Part shown: positions 46,435 to 56,932 of the stretch, piece by piece | Layout: each line of letters opens with the position of its first letter | How positions within the stretch are numbered: the first letter of the stretch is position 1 | From: Planctomycetota bacterium | GTDB lineage: Bacteria > Planctomycetota > B15-G4 | NCBI GenBank assembly: GCA_029259725.1 | Contig: JAJDER010000034.1 | Span: forward strand, 1-63,055 | Direction: 5' to 3' | Length of the DNA stretch: 63,055 nt | Translations under genes and position numbers: made by a program | Notes under the pieces: generated by a model | Database searches by the model: none | The model's input: only the letters and a program-made list of their open reading frames with translations | What the model was told of the DNA's origin: nothing

Positions 46435-49400
46435 CGCAGAGCCGGTAGTGGTTCGCCTTCGCGAGTTGCATGAGCTTGTCGGCCAGGGCGTCGAGCTGCT
46501 CGAAGACCACGAGGTCCGCGCGATCCAACTGCTGGAAGATCCAACTGCGCAGGCTGGTCCGCGCCTGAGCCTTGTCCCAGAAGTCCACGATCTTGACGTC
46601 CTGGCGAATGTGGTCAACCAACTCGACGGTCAGCGTGCAGAGCTTGTCGAGTGCTTCTCCCTCGACCGTCGCGCCGCCGTGGGCTTCCTGCTTGAGGAGG
46701 TCGAAGAAGGGAGCCTGGGTTTCTGGGTCGAGTCCGGTCGTCATGTCCGCCTGACGGCCCGCCTGCGCCTCCGTTACGAGCGCCTTCAGGGCCTCGACCA
46801 TCTCCTCCCATCGGCCCTCCATGTCCTTGAGGATGGCATTGAGGCGGTCTGAGAGTCGCTCGTAGTGGGTGGGGTCCTCATCGAACTTCTTGCGGATGTG
46901 GTGGCGGAGCGCGTGTTCCATCTCGCTCGCCTTGGCGCGCGGCGAGCGTTCCTTCTCGACGTGCTCGGCGAACTCTGCCGACGGCATTTCGATCGGGGGG
47001 ATCTTGGGGTCAATGCCCAGCGAGATGATGTGCTCGTCGATGAGCTTGCGGACCTTCTCGCCAACCTCCTTGCCGATCAGGCGTTCGCTGCTCCGGTAGC
47101 GGTTGCGGGCGCGGGCCTGGATGTGAGTCAGCGTCTTGGCGTCCGCCTTGTACGGGAGTGCCTCCGGGCGGGGGAGGACCATGTCGAGCGTGACCAAAAA
47201 CTGCTTGAGCTTGACGTGGAACTCGGCACGGAGCTTCTCGTCACCGAGCAGCGTCACGCAGGCTTCCACGTCAGAGATGCCCTCGATGCCACGAGTCGTG
47301 AAGACGCAGACAACTCGCGTATGGCGATCCCGCAGCTTGGGGATCTCGTCCTGGAGGCTCTGGAGAGCCCCCTCGACATCCTCCGCGCTGTACGCGGCCA
47401 GCGCATCCTTGAGGTGGCTCGCGACGCCGTAGTAGTCCACAACGATCCCGAACCCCTTCTCGACCGCACCATGGGCGTAGGTACGGTTCACACGGGCAAT
47501 CGCCTGAAGCAGTTCTGCCTCCTTCGTGTGCCGGTCGAGGTACATGACCTGCTCGATTGGCGCGTCGAACCCGGTCAGGAGCATCGACTTCACGATCAGG
47601 AACGCCAGCGGGTCGGCCTTGTCGTCGTCGAAGGTGTTGGGGCCGCCGGCGAAGAGGGGCTTCTTGAAGCGCGTGATTCGCGTTTCGATCTTCGACCGCG
47701 TGGTCCACTCCCGCTCGGGGTCGACGGAATCGTTGTGCCCCCCCGAGATGACCGGCGCGAACTGGAGCGCCTTGATGGTGGGGAGGAAGCGATGAGCGCG
47801 GATCAGGAACGCCTTGTCGCTGTCGAGCTTGGTGATGGCGTCGTCGTCCAGGTCGAGCAGGTTCTCATGAACCCCCTCCAACTCGGCGACGAGATCGGAC
47901 TGCGCCTCCCCGAACGCCTCGTAGTACCGGATGGTTGCTCGACGACTGACCGCCACGACCTGCGCCTTGAACCCGTTGGGGAGCACGTTCTCGACGTAGT
48001 GGCGGAGCATGTTGCGCGCCTTCGCCGCGATAAGCGCCGTGGCCTCCGTTACGTGGCCCTTGGTCGCGTACTTCGACTTGATCGCCTCCGTCTCTTCGGG
48101 AGTGCGGTCGACCAGCATGTCCTCGAAGACCGCGTCGAGGTGTCCGCCTCCCGCGACGGCGGCCCCCGTGGTACGCCCCTCGTACAGGATCGGTACCGTC
48201 GCGCCATCCGCTTCGGACTCGCGGATCGTGTACCGGTCGATGAAGTCGCCGAAGATCTCATGCGTGCGCTTCTTCGCGCCCATGATGATGGGCGTGCCCG
48301 TGAAGCCGATCTTGGCGCAGTTGGGCAGGGCCGCCATGAGGTTGGCGTGGGCCGTGTTCGTGTGGGAACGGTGGGCTTCGTCGACCAGGACGAGGATCTC
48401 CTCGGACGGATTCAGCTCCGGGAGTGGCTCGGTGTTGCCCGACGGTCGCGCATCGTCGTCCTCCTCGCCCTCGGCGTCGTCGACATCCACGTCCGGGTCG
48501 ATCAGTTCGCCCCGGTACTTCTGGATCATCGCGAACACCAGGTCCTTCCCCGGCTGCGACAGGACCGCCTGCAAGACTTGGTTGGACGGGACCACCTTTG
48601 CTCCGCGACGCTTGGCCTTGATGATCGTCAGGTTCTCGCCCGTGAGCGTGGCCGTGTCGGCAAGCTGCTTCTGGAGGTCCCGGCGATCCGTGACGATGAC
48701 GATCTTGAAGCGCCGCAGCTCCGGGTCTGATCGCATCTTCTTGATGAGGAAGACCATCGTCAGGCTCTTGCCGCTGCCCTGTGTGTGCCACACGATCCCG
48801 CCGCGCCCGTCATGCTCACCGTCCTGGGCGCGGGTCTTGCCGGTCAGCATGCGCTGGGTCGCGAGCTGCGTGGCGCGGAACTGCTGATAGCGACAGACAA
48901 TCTTGACCGTACGCCCGCCAATCTCCGCGAATACTGTGTGGTGCCGCACGATGTCCAGCAGGTGCGCAGGTCGGAGCATTCCGGCCACGAGCTTCTCCTG
49001 GCTCGTGAGATCGGCCACATCCTTGCCCAGCTCGGCGGCCACCTCCGTCATTGGCGCGGGGCTTGTGTCCTTCCACTCCAGGAAGTGCACCGCCTGCGAC
49101 GAGATCGTGCCGACCCTTGCCTGCTCCCCGTACGTTCCAACGACAAACTGGTTGTAGTGGAAGAGCTGTTCGTTGCCCTCGTTGACATCGACGATTCCCA
49201 GCGCCCTTCGGCGATTGGCGTACCGTTGGAGCTGATCGACAGCGTCCTCCATCGGCGCGGAGATGTAGGGGCTCTTTGCCTCGACGACGACGAGCGGGAT
49301 GCCGTTGACGAAGAGCACGATGTCCGGACGAATGTGCTTGTCGGCTTGGCCGGTCGGGCACGCGACCTGGAACTGGTTGACGACGCGGAACGTGTTGTTC

Positions 49401-49780
49401 TCGGGGTGGTCCCAATCGATGAACTGGACGGGCCGCTGACGTCCGCTCTCCCAGCCCTCCACGCCGTCGACATCGACGCCCTTGATGAGCAGTTCGCTCG
49501 CGGCCTGGTTGGATTCCAGGAGCCTCGTCGCGGCGAGGCGCTGGAGCGCGTTCACGGCCTGCGAGATACGGCTGTCGTCGAGCCAGGGGTTGCTGGTCGG
49601 GTCGAGATTGATGCGTAGGAGGGCCTGCTGGAGATCGTCGAGCAGGAAAACCTCGCGAAAGCTCTCGCGGCTCGTAGTAGCCGGATCGTCGAGGCTGCCC
49701 GTGGTGTGGGTCCAGCCCATGCCCACGAGTTGGTCGATGAACGGCTGCTCGACCTCGGTGAACTCGGGGCCGGTGGTCAC
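46427..49780 (-). CDS. hsdR: Type I restriction enzyme R subunit
   Basis: This 1117-residue protein has an N-terminal nuclease domain with PDIVLFVNGIPLVVVEAKSP (D...ExK, about residues 150-175). The SF2 translocase has Walker A HTQGSGKSLTM (about 335), LVDEAHRSH (about 467), GFTGTPI and later motifs including MLLTGFDAPIEQVMYLDR and QAIARVNRTY. The C-terminal helical region binds the methylase. Length and motifs are complete. The start overlaps the Abi_C gene stop as ATGA. It cuts DNA lacking the host methylation when assembled with HsdM and HsdS. Confidence 0.95.
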   Translation of the reverse strand: MTTGPEFTEVEQPFIDQLVGMGWTHTTGSLDDPATTSRESFREVFLLDDLQQALLRINLDPTSNPWLDDSRISQAVNALQRLAATRLLESNQAASELLIKGVDVDGVEGWESGRQRPVQFIDWDHPENNTFRVVNQFQVACPTGQADKHIRPDIVLFVNGIPLVVVEAKSPYISAPMEDAVDQLQRYANRRRALGIVDVNEGNEQLFHYNQFVVGTYGEQARVGTISSQAVHFLEWKDTSPAPMTEVAAELGKDVADLTSQEKLVAGMLRPAHLLDIVRHHTVFAEIGGRTVKIVCRYQQFRATQLATQRMLTGKTRAQDGEHDGRGGIVWHTQGSGKSLTMVFLIKKMRSDPELRRFKIVIVTDRRDLQKQLADTATLTGENLTIIKAKRRGAKVVPSNQVLQAVLSQPGKDLVFAMIQKYRGELIDPDVDVDDAEGEEDDDARPSGNTEPLPELNPSEEILVLVDEAHRSHTNTAHANLMAALPNCAKIGFTGTPIIMGAKKRTHEIFGDFIDRYTIRESEADGATVPILYEGRTTGAAVAGGGHLDAVFEDMLVDRTPEETEAIKSKYATKGHVTEATALIAAKARNMLRHYVENVLPNGFKAQVVAVSRRATIRYYEAFGEAQSDLVAELEGVHENLLDLDDDAITKLDSDKAFLIRAHRFLPTIKALQFAPVISGGHNDSVDPEREWTTRSKIETRITRFKKPLFAGGPNTFDDDKADPLAFLIVKSMLLTGFDAPIEQVMYLDRHTKEAELLQAIARVNRTYAHGAVEKGFGIVVDYYGVASHLKDALAAYSAEDVEGALQSLQDEIPKLRDRHTRVVCVFTTRGIEGISDVEACVTLLGDEKLRAEFHVKLKQFLVTLDMVLPRPEALPYKADAKTLTHIQARARNRYRSSERLIGKEVGEKVRKLIDEHIISLGIDPKIPPIEMPSAEFAEHVEKERSPRAKASEMEHALRHHIRKKFDEDPTHYERLSDRLNAILKDMEGRWEEMVEALKALVTEAQAGRQADMTTGLDPETQAPFFDLLKQEAHGGATVEGEALDKLCTLTVELVDHIRQDVKIVDFWDKAQARTSLRSWIFQQLDRADLVVFEQLDALADKLMQLAKANHYRLCDE

Positions 49781-50568
49781 GTTGACGGTCCCGGCTCAGC
49801 GGCCTCGGAGTCCAAGCCCATGCGCGCGTTCAGGTAGTGCAGCATCGTTCTGGTGGCATGGATCACGAGCATCGCCTCTGGCCGTTCCAGCAGGCTTGGC
49901 TGCGGATGCGCCAAGCTCGCCCTGTTCCGAATCGGGTTGAGGGCGTCGAGCACGCTTGCGAATGAACGCAGGATCTTGTCAATGTCCCCGTGCCGTGGAC
50001 CCGTTGCCACAAGGGCAGTGTGCCCTCGTCGGAGGGCCTTGAATATCGCCGTTAACGAGGCATCCTCGTCAACCGCGATCCCACTGTCCGCGCAGAGCGC
50101 CTGTAGGTAGCCATGGAGCGCGGCATGGACCCTATCCACGGCACTAGGCGCACCGCTCTTTTCGATGAGCACCTCAGCATCCCTAAGGGCTCGCTCGACC
50201 ATGCCTGCCTGCGTCGCCACCGACGGCGACTCGATGGTCGGGCCATCGTGTAGCGTCGCGATCATCTCCTCGATCGACGCAAGCAACCCGGGCGTTCGGG
50301 TTGACGGACGGTCGTCAGCCTCCACGGGGAACCGGTCAAGCACTCCACGCAGGATCTGCGCCTGATGGGTTGGCGTGGCACTCGCCAGGATCTCGATGAA
50401 TCTCTCCCGCGTGGTCCCGGTTATCTCGTACGGGTCAATGTCGAGGTCGCAATACTCCGGATAGAACTCTGCGTGCGTGCGGTACGAGAAATCCCCGAGG
50501 TATCCGCCGGACACTCCGATGTAGCGGTTGACGACCATCATGATCTGCCCCCGTGTCAGGCTAGTCAT
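49777..50568 (-). CDS. Abortive-infection C-terminal (Abi_C) domain protein
   Basis: In this 263-residue protein the C-terminal half matches the Abi_C domain (PF14355): AVDRVHAALHGYLQALC, SLTAIFKALRRGHTAL, ILRSFASVLDALNPIRNRASLAHPQPSLLE and RTMLHYL. The N-terminal half is unassigned (YIGVSGGYLGDFSYRTHAEFY). It sits between hsdS and hsdR with 4-bp ATGA overlaps on both sides, so it is fully embedded and translationally coupled. Such proteins are thought to act in phage-triggered growth arrest. Here it may be a backup if restriction fails, an inference from position. Confidence 0.8.
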   Translation of the reverse strand: MTSLTRGQIMMVVNRYIGVSGGYLGDFSYRTHAEFYPEYCDLDIDPYEITGTTRERFIEILASATPTHQAQILRGVLDRFPVEADDRPSTRTPGLLASIEEMIATLHDGPTIESPSVATQAGMVERALRDAEVLIEKSGAPSAVDRVHAALHGYLQALCADSGIAVDEDASLTAIFKALRRGHTALVATGPRHGDIDKILRSFASVLDALNPIRNRASLAHPQPSLLERPEAMLVIHATRTMLHYLNARMGLDSEAAEPGPST

Positions 50569-51872
50569 GCCCTGCCCGCCTCGGGCGTACTGACGGGCAC
50601 TCGACCTGTCAGCAAGTCGTCCATCAGGCCCTGCTTTAGAGCGCGAAGCTTGTCAAGCTGCCGACTCTCACAGTCCTCACGTATGTCGACACTCACGAGC
50701 GACTGAGAAAGAGCGTCCTGCTCCTGCCGCGACGGGTACGCCATCACGTATTCGCCAAGTTCTTCTCGGTTGATTTTTGGAAAGCCGCTACGCATCGAGA
50801 CTCCTGCGGCAAAGCGCGAGAAGCGCTCGCCCAAGATCAGCGCGAGCAGAAACCTCGGATTCATCGCAGGAGTCGGTCGCAGAGGATACATGTCGGCGCT
50901 GCATAACCCCTCGCGATCGGCTACCACGGCCTTTCGTAGATACGGACGTATCTTCGAGTAGATGACATCACCTGGCAAGAACCCGTACTTTCCGCTGATC
51001 GCCCCTTGCTCCGCTGCTGTCGAGGTCTTGAGCAGCCGTCCAGTGCCAGGTTGGATGTGGTCAGGCGCGACCAGCACCCACGACGAGTAGGGTTCCCATC
51101 GAGGGTCAACTTGGCCCGACGGGAGTTCCACGAGATCGAGCAGCCTCGCCACCTTCCAGCTTGCTGGAATTCGGCCCAACGACGAGTCCTTGAACTGCTC
51201 CGGATGACGCTCGGGGTTGCGCAACTCGCCGTTCTCGTCGATGCCTCGGGTCAGCAGGTCGTGGAGCAGCCCCCGCTTCATCTGCTGGAGCTTGGCGATG
51301 ACCTGCTCGGTCTTGCGGATGGTCTCATCGAGCGCATCGAGGATCTCAGAAATGCGGCGTTGTTCGGGGAGAGGGGGCAAGACAACTGGAGCGGCAGCTA
51401 TCGCTCCAAGCGTCAGGCCGTATCGAGTTGAACCGTTTGCTGATTTGCGGAAGTGCGCATTGCCGCGAGGTGTCCGCAGCAAGAATGCGAGGAACTCGCC
51501 AGCGGCACGGCCTCGCGTCGGGCGGAGAATAGCTAGGTGGTACCCACAGACCACCGGCGCTGATAGGGAGCCACGTACTAAGGCGGGAACAGCGATGTCG
51601 TTTGGCGTTTCTGAGTCCTTCGTGATCAGGACATCACCATCCTGCAATCCAAACCTCTCGACTTCTGCCCGCGTTGCACCGGCCACCATAAAGTCAATGC
51701 GATCATCAACAACGTCGTTGGCGTACACATCCATGTAGTTGCAGAGCAGGACGAGATCTTCGCCAGGGCCGATCTTCTTGTCGACGTTGCTAGATCGGAC
51801 ATCTGCAATGTCGCAGATCGAGACGCGTGTCCATCCAAACGGCAGTTCTTGCTCCACCGCGCTACTTGTCAT
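50565..51872 (-). CDS. hsdS: Type I restriction specificity subunit
   Basis: This 435-residue protein has two target-recognition domains (about 8-160 and 215-360). Each is followed by a conserved helical spacer: [20 protein letters not shown] with [17 protein letters not shown], and [10 protein letters not shown] with [19 protein letters not shown]. The ATG at 51872 overlaps the hsdM stop by 11 bp. The target sequence cannot be predicted here. Confidence 0.93.
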   Translation of the reverse strand: MTSSAVEQELPFGWTRVSICDIADVRSSNVDKKIGPGEDLVLLCNYMDVYANDVVDDRIDFMVAGATRAEVERFGLQDGDVLITKDSETPNDIAVPALVRGSLSAPVVCGYHLAILRPTRGRAAGEFLAFLLRTPRGNAHFRKSANGSTRYGLTLGAIAAAPVVLPPLPEQRRISEILDALDETIRKTEQVIAKLQQMKRGLLHDLLTRGIDENGELRNPERHPEQFKDSSLGRIPASWKVARLLDLVELPSGQVDPRWEPYSSWVLVAPDHIQPGTGRLLKTSTAAEQGAISGKYGFLPGDVIYSKIRPYLRKAVVADREGLCSADMYPLRPTPAMNPRFLLALILGERFSRFAAGVSMRSGFPKINREELGEYVMAYPSRQEQDALSQSLVSVDIREDCESRQLDKLRALKQGLMDDLLTGRVPVSTPEAGRA

Positions 51873-54507
51873 AGGCCAAGTCCGAAAGAAACCCGTCGAG
51901 CCGCCCCGTCGCGACGTCCCGTGCTTGCTCGATGTCACGTAGGGTCACGTGGTACTTGCCCCACCAGTCCTGTGCTACCGATACAATCGCCTTCCGGTGA
52001 GCGGTGACTCGGCGGCTCACCTCGTGGTGCAGGGCGGCGCGCAGCGTCTCCAGCGTCACGTCCTCCGCCTGCTCTGGGCTCAACTCATGTTGTGCAACCT
52101 GTAGTCGCTCGGCAAGGCTGGCCTTGAGTGTCTTCAGTCTCTGCCGAGCGCTCGCGTGGTCGCGCTTGATGATCTTGAACGGTTCGACATCTTCCTCCAG
52201 AGTGCGAAGGCGATCCTGTATCGGGCCGAGGCTTGCCTCTAGTTCGATCAAGTCTCGCTCGGCACTCGCCGTGTCCATTCCCCTCGCCTTCATCCAGGCG
52301 ATCGAGTTCTTTGACGGTCTTCCAGCCGGCGTTGTCTTCGTCAGAGAGGCCAAGCGCTTGAGGTCGTCCTTGTGCTCTCCCCTGAGCCGCTTGATCTCGC
52401 TCTCAAGCCACCTGCCGTAGCTGCCGCCTTCATCCCCGTTGCTCTCGTCAGCGCCACCCTGCTCGCCGCTCTCGCCCTGCTCGAACTCGGCCTTCTCCGC
52501 CGCGAGTTCGGCAGTCCTGGCTTCGGACTCCCTCACTTCGTCGACGTATTCAGGCACCAGAAGCGCGACGACAGGAGCACCCAGCGGGTCTGACTTGTCG
52601 TCGTCATCCGCAATTGCCGTCACGACGCTCGTCACCCAGCTCTCGACTACCCCCACGAACCCTCGCGCCATCAGTGTCTTGAGGTCGAAGATCGCGCTGC
52701 CCCACCACGTCGCCACGGCTCCCGAAACCTGGAAGCGATCGAGCAGCCCGACGGAGGCGAGCGCGTCCTGAAAGCTCGCTAGCAGTTCCGCACGTAGTGA
52801 CATGAGCGCCTGCGACTGCGGGAGGTCGACGATTCGACGCCGGTGCTCGGCCCACCAGCCCGAGAAGGCATCCATGACTTCCTGTTGACGCTGCGTCACC
52901 CCCGCATCGCCCTCGATCTTCTGGCGCAAGCTACCGACGTCTTCCAAGTCCGGGGCGAAGTCGTAGTAGCGACCGTCGCGATCGATGAAGAGCACTTCGG
53001 GATCGAAGCCGTGAGCATCGAATTGGTCGGCCTGCGCCACGACCTCAGTCTTCGGAACGCCGCCCAAGAGGTGCGCTCGGACGTCGTGCGGTTCTGGTCG
53101 CGGGGCGTTGTCAGCGTACCTGCGGATGTTGAGGTTGAAGTCGTTCTCAGCCAACTCGTCCTTGTTGACGATCGCGGCGAAGCCGGGGACGTCCTCGTAG
53201 CGCTCGTATGCGCTGACGATCTTTTCGATGTGCTCGGGGTCCAGGTAGTTCTGCGCCCGGCCTTCGCGGTACTCCGCGTCAGCGTTGATGAAGAGCACGT
53301 TGCCCTTGCGGTCGGCGGGCTTGCTGCCTCTTGCCCGGAGCACCAGCACGCATGCGGGGATACCCGTCCCGTAGAACAGGTTCGACCCAAGTCCAATGAC
53401 GGCGTCGAGCAGGTCATCGCCGATGAAGCCCTGGCGGATGGCCTTCTCGGCCCCGCCCCGGAACAACGCCCCGTGGGGCATCACGGTGCAGACCACGCCG
53501 CCAGGCCGGAGCACGGCGACCATGTGTTGCACGAACATCAGGTCGGCCTTCTTGCCCGACTCGGGGCACATCCCGTACCGAAACCGCTCGGGGAAAGGGA
53601 TGTTGTCGGCTGTGTAGTTCTGCGAGAACGGCGGGTTCGTGATGACGCGGTCGAACCGCTGCAACTCACCGTCTTTGCGATGAAGCGGCTCGGCAAGAGT
53701 GTCACCGTGTTCTAGCTTCGCGTCGGGGATTCCGTGCAAGATCATGTTCATCTTGGAGATGGACCAGACTCCGCCATTGTCCTCCTGTCCGTACAGAGTG
53801 AGGTTACGGGGGTTTCCGCCGTGCTCTTCAACGTACTCCCGGGCCATGATCAACATTCCGCCCGACCCGGAGCAGGGATCGTAGACGTGCATGGCCTTCT
53901 GAGGGCTCGCCAGACGTACCATCATCCGAACAACGGATCGCGGCGTGTAGAACTCGCCGCCCTTCTTCCCTGCCGAGTCCGCGAACTCCTTAATCAAGTA
54001 CTCGTAGGCTGCGCCTAGGAGATCGGGGAACTCGAAGTCGTCGTTGCACAGGCGGTACTTGCTGAAGTGCTTGATGAGTTCCGCGAGCTTCTTGTCGGGG
54101 AGCTTCTTCTTGCCGACGGATTTCGTGAAGTCGATGTGCTGGACGACGTCCTCAAGCCCGACGTTCTCCTCCTCTAGCGCGGCAAGCGCTGTGTTGAGCC
54201 CGCTGCCAATGTTGTCCTGAAGCTCATCTCGCAGGTGGCTCCAGCGGGCTACGCCGGGGACGAAGAACGTCTTGGCGTAGCTACTCTTGGCGTCGCCTCG
54301 CTTCTCGGCCTCGGCCTGCGAGCGACCACTGCTGAGTTGATCCGCGATGATCTCTTCCCGGCGTGCCTCGAACACGTCGGAGCACCGCTTGAGGAAGAGC
54401 ATCCCGAAGATGAACTCTTTGAACTCCGAGGCGTCCATCTTCCCACGGAGGATGTCGGCGGCTCCGAGGAGGTGCCGTTCGAGCTGGGGGAGCGTGAGCT
54501 TGGCCAC
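51862..54507 (-). CDS. hsdM: Type I DNA methyltransferase subunit, enlarged
   Basis: This 881-residue protein has HsdM_N ([20 protein letters not shown]), SAM-binding [10 protein letters not shown] (about 210) and the adenine-methylase motif [11 protein letters not shown] (about 292). [14 protein letters not shown] is also present. The usual length is 500-700; the extra C-terminal 350 residues are largely charged coiled coil ([40 protein letters not shown]). The GTG start at 54507 has AAGGA six bases upstream. It follows the HEPN gene by 22 bp. Confidence 0.93.
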   Translation of the reverse strand: MAKLTLPQLERHLLGAADILRGKMDASEFKEFIFGMLFLKRCSDVFEARREEIIADQLSSGRSQAEAEKRGDAKSSYAKTFFVPGVARWSHLRDELQDNIGSGLNTALAALEEENVGLEDVVQHIDFTKSVGKKKLPDKKLAELIKHFSKYRLCNDDFEFPDLLGAAYEYLIKEFADSAGKKGGEFYTPRSVVRMMVRLASPQKAMHVYDPCSGSGGMLIMAREYVEEHGGNPRNLTLYGQEDNGGVWSISKMNMILHGIPDAKLEHGDTLAEPLHRKDGELQRFDRVITNPPFSQNYTADNIPFPERFRYGMCPESGKKADLMFVQHMVAVLRPGGVVCTVMPHGALFRGGAEKAIRQGFIGDDLLDAVIGLGSNLFYGTGIPACVLVLRARGSKPADRKGNVLFINADAEYREGRAQNYLDPEHIEKIVSAYERYEDVPGFAAIVNKDELAENDFNLNIRRYADNAPRPEPHDVRAHLLGGVPKTEVVAQADQFDAHGFDPEVLFIDRDGRYYDFAPDLEDVGSLRQKIEGDAGVTQRQQEVMDAFSGWWAEHRRRIVDLPQSQALMSLRAELLASFQDALASVGLLDRFQVSGAVATWWGSAIFDLKTLMARGFVGVVESWVTSVVTAIADDDDKSDPLGAPVVALLVPEYVDEVRESEARTAELAAEKAEFEQGESGEQGGADESNGDEGGSYGRWLESEIKRLRGEHKDDLKRLASLTKTTPAGRPSKNSIAWMKARGMDTASAERDLIELEASLGPIQDRLRTLEEDVEPFKIIKRDHASARQRLKTLKASLAERLQVAQHELSPEQAEDVTLETLRAALHHEVSRRVTAHRKAIVSVAQDWWGKYHVTLRDIEQARDVATGRLDGFLSDLAYDK

Positions 54508-54529
54508 TGACAGTCCTTCTGTGCGCGAG

Positions 54530-55855
54530 TTATTTGCCACCTTCGAGGAACAGCAAGTGCTGCCATCCATCGCGGGCAAGGTAGGGGCGATCGTCCTTCG
54601 CTGTCTGGCTAAGCCACTGGACTGCACTGCGGTAGGAGTCGCCTAGCCAAGTGACTAGTGTTTCGAGGTCCTGAAACCCTGCTTTCTGCAGGGCCTTGGT
54701 GCTTTCTGACAGGTCCCCACCGTGAACAACGATCGACCGAACATCGTACGCGGCTTCGAACTTGCGACGGGTACCAACTCTCGGAAGGCCCTCGCTGCTG
54801 GCTTGGTGCATCAGGGCTGCGCCGTTGATCGAGAATCGGTACCCCTGCTCGGATCTCTGTGGTGACCCAACTGCGGTGAGGAGCAGGCTCTCCCAAGCCA
54901 CTACGTAGTCGACGATGGTGTCGTCCTGAGTGCTTCTCTCGCACGCCAGTTGGAATCGGGCCACTGATCGCGCCAGCACCTTGTCCCAGGCGTGACGGCT
55001 CTTCGCTAGCCTTAGAAGGCTCTTGCGATGAACTGTTGAGAGCTGTGTGGATTGGCTGAATCGGTCAATGCGGACCGAGCCGAAGCTGCAGAATGGAAAC
55101 AGGAGGCTAGAGCACCTGAGCAACTGCACCCCGAGACGCCCTTCGTGCACGAGTCTGAGCAAGGCAAGGGACTCTCTCAGAGACTCTGATGCGTTTGCCT
55201 GAGACTCGCTGAAAGCCTCAAGCCGCCACGCGGTCGTAGTTGCTGCCGGTCCGTACTTCGCTGTTGTCCGGATCTCAGTGCGGTGTTGCAGCAACTGTGC
55301 CTCGTGGAAGCTAGACGAGACTGGGCTCATGAAGGGCTGCCGGGCAAGCAGTTGGGTCTCCGAGAGTGGTACCAACTGCGAGTCCCCGATCTGCAGCTTG
55401 GTGGCAACCTCGCATCCGATCAGTCGCGCATGCCAATCGAACTGAGCTTCGGGGGAGGAGAGTTCGCTGCGGAGACGGAGCAACGTCTTCCAGGCGCGAT
55501 CGGGATAGAGCCTGAGCCTGCTGCCTCGCACACGTGTTGCGTGAGTGACCACGGTCCGCAGAAGGTGATTCGTCTCGCCGGGAAACCCCGACTCTCTTGG
55601 GGCATTACTCAGGATTGGATCTTGATCCCACTCGCTCTTGAGGGCCTGGAACTCCGGCATGCTCGGCAACGCGTGCTCGAACTCGTTGAAGAGGATCAAC
55701 CCGTTCGCTTCATGGTTGGCAACAGAGGCCAGTCGTGAGCTGTTCAGGCCATCGGGAACCCACTTGGTGCCGTGCTCACGCAGCGGACCAGCTTCCAGCG
55801 ACCGAATGAAGTCTTTCACTGATCGGCGAAGGGCCGCTTTGGGTTGCCCGGGCAT
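54530..55855 (-). CDS. HEPN-domain protein (Apea-like), first gene of the restriction operon
   Basis: In this 441-residue protein the C-terminal domain shows [12 protein letters not shown], with R373 and H378 forming the R-x4-H HEPN motif. It follows an Apea-like segment, [16 protein letters not shown] then [18 protein letters not shown] domains of this type are ribonucleases of abortive-infection systems. The N-terminal 280 residues are unassigned. I set the start at the ATG at 55855; longer open frames run into the palindrome region. It is transcribed ahead of hsdM with a 22-bp gap. Confidence 0.65.
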   Translation of the reverse strand: MPGQPKAALRRSVKDFIRSLEAGPLREHGTKWVPDGLNSSRLASVANHEANGLILFNEFEHALPSMPEFQALKSEWDQDPILSNAPRESGFPGETNHLLRTVVTHATRVRGSRLRLYPDRAWKTLLRLRSELSSPEAQFDWHARLIGCEVATKLQIGDSQLVPLSETQLLARQPFMSPVSSSFHEAQLLQHRTEIRTTAKYGPAATTTAWRLEAFSESQANASESLRESLALLRLVHEGRLGVQLLRCSSLLFPFCSFGSVRIDRFSQSTQLSTVHRKSLLRLAKSRHAWDKVLARSVARFQLACERSTQDDTIVDYVVAWESLLLTAVGSPQRSEQGYRFSINGAALMHQASSEGLPRVGTRRKFEAAYDVRSIVVHGGDLSESTKALQKAGFQDLETLVTWLGDSYRSAVQWLSQTAKDDRPYLARDGWQHLLFLEGGK

Positions 55856-55873
55856 CAGCGCGAAGTGGGTGCC

Positions 55874-55901
55874 TGCACACACACCGTTCGGTGCGTGTGC
55901 A
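55874..55901. repeat. Long hairpin upstream of the HEPN and recombinase genes
   Basis: TGCACACACACCG (55874-55886) and CGGTGCGTGTGCA (55889-55901) form 13-bp arms with one mismatch around a TT loop. It directly abuts copy 2 of the island palindrome and lies in the 123-bp divergent promoter region. Confidence 0.75.
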
Positions 55902-55903
55902 CG

Positions 55904-55920
55904 AAGTGACACGGTGTCAC
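55904..55920. repeat. Island palindrome, copy 2
   Basis: AAGTGACACGGTGTCAC here has the centre base G, so it is inverted relative to the other three copies; one outer TT is replaced. It sits between the divergent HEPN-hsd operon and the recombinase gene, three bases after the long hairpin. Confidence 0.85.
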
Positions 55921-55962
55921 CGCGGAGGCCCCTGTCTGCCCTGGCGCGGATCGGAGAATTGT

Positions 55963-55977
55963 TATACACTGTGCATA
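55963..55977. promoter_or_regulatory. Promoter/operator of the recombinase gene
   Basis: TATACACTGTGCATA is a near-perfect palindrome (one mismatched pair) that contains a TATACA -10-like element and ends two bases before the ATG. With so little space there is no Shine-Dalgarno, so translation may be leaderless. The palindrome could be an operator for self-repression. Confidence 0.45.
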
Positions 55978-55978
55978 C

Positions 55979-56704
55979 ATGTCAGCCCTCGCATCGTCCA
56001 AGCCCAAGGTCGTCGGATACACCCGTGTCTCGACCGTCGAGCAGGTCGAGGCGGGCCTCAGCCTAGAGGCCCAGGAGGCGGCACTGAAAGAGTACTGCGC
56101 CTTCGCGGCCCTCGATCTCGTCGAGGTCATCCGCGACGAGGGGGTGAGTGCAGGCCGGCCCCTCTCCAAACGGCCCGGTGGCCAGCATCTCCTCGGGCTC
56201 ATCGAAGGCAAGCAGGTCGCCGCCGTGGTCGCCTGGAAGCTGGACCGTCTCTTCCGCAGCGCGACCGACTGCCTGACGACCGTCGAGCGTTGGGACAAGG
56301 CGGGCATCGTTCTCCACCTGAGGGACATGGGGGGGCAGGCGCTCGACACGGGCACGGCGCTGGGCCGCTTCTTCCTGACGATCATGGCCGGGGCCGCCGA
56401 GTTGGAGCGGAACCAGACGCGCGACCGAACCGTCGCAGCGCTCGACCATAAGAAGTCCAAGGGTGAACGTGTCGGCCAAGTGCCCTACGGGTTCCGCGTG
56501 GCTGCTGACGGCGTGCACCTCGAACAGGACCCGGGGGAGTGGCCTGTCGTCGGACAGCTCCACCAGCTACGTGGGACAGGCCTGTCCTACCGGGCGATCG
56601 CGGAGCGCCTGAACCAGGAAGCCGTCCCGGCCCGGGGGTCGCGCTGGCACCCGACGACCGTCTCCCGTGTCCTCGCCCGCGAGTTGGAGCCTGCCGATGT
56701 CTGA
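55979..56704 (+). CDS. Serine recombinase (resolvase/invertase family)
   Basis: This 241-residue protein has a catalytic domain with YTRVST (R16, nucleophile S18), VVAWKLDRLFRS and AELERNQTRDRT. A short recombinase-type DNA-binding region follows (GLSYRAIAERLNQEAVPARG, WHPTTVSRVL). It is shorter than large phage serine integrases (450+), nearer to resolvases, but the helix order after the catalytic domain resembles the start of the recombinase domain. It may move, resolve or invert part of the island. The next gene overlaps it by 8 bp. Confidence 0.9.
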   Translation: MSALASSKPKVVGYTRVSTVEQVEAGLSLEAQEAALKEYCAFAALDLVEVIRDEGVSAGRPLSKRPGGQHLLGLIEGKQVAAVVAWKLDRLFRSATDCLTTVERWDKAGIVLHLRDMGGQALDTGTALGRFFLTIMAGAAELERNQTRDRTVAALDHKKSKGERVGQVPYGFRVAADGVHLEQDPGEWPVVGQLHQLRGTGLSYRAIAERLNQEAVPARGSRWHPTTVSRVLARELEPADV

Positions 56705-56903
56705 GCGACGCATGAAGTTCACGCCGATCCGTCTGCCCGAGTCGTTCGTGGAGCGGGCCGAGCGGCTGATCGAAGTGATCGGGCGAGACCCCGAGAGCGC
56801 GGCGCTCGTCGGGCGGGTCACTCGCTCTGCCGTGCTCCGCCTCGCCGTCGAGCACGGGCTCTCGAAGCTCGAAGCCGAGCACGGCCTGGAGCGAGTGGAC
56901 TAG
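56697..56903 (+). CDS. Small ribbon-helix-helix-like protein
   Basis: In this 68-residue protein the strand FTPIRLPESFVERAERLIE followed by TRSAVLRLAVEHGLSKLEAE fits a CopG-type ribbon-helix-helix DNA-binding protein. It overlaps the recombinase stop by 8 bp and is translationally coupled to it. It is a candidate regulator or accessory factor of recombination, and a candidate binder of the TATACAC palindrome. Confidence 0.6.
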   Translation: MSERRMKFTPIRLPESFVERAERLIEVIGRDPESAALVGRVTRSAVLRLAVEHGLSKLEAEHGLERVD

Positions 56904-56932
56904 GGACAACCCCTCACGACGGAGGAACAGCC

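Noticed and set aside
53690..53715. Fifth copy of the island palindrome inside hsdM (GTGTCACCGTGTT)
   Set aside because: Only one arm and part of the centre match; it is explained by coding sequence.
54530..55969. Longer HEPN protein starting at 55969
   Set aside because: The extra 38 codons cross the palindrome and hairpin; the ATG at 55855 gives a more plausible start.
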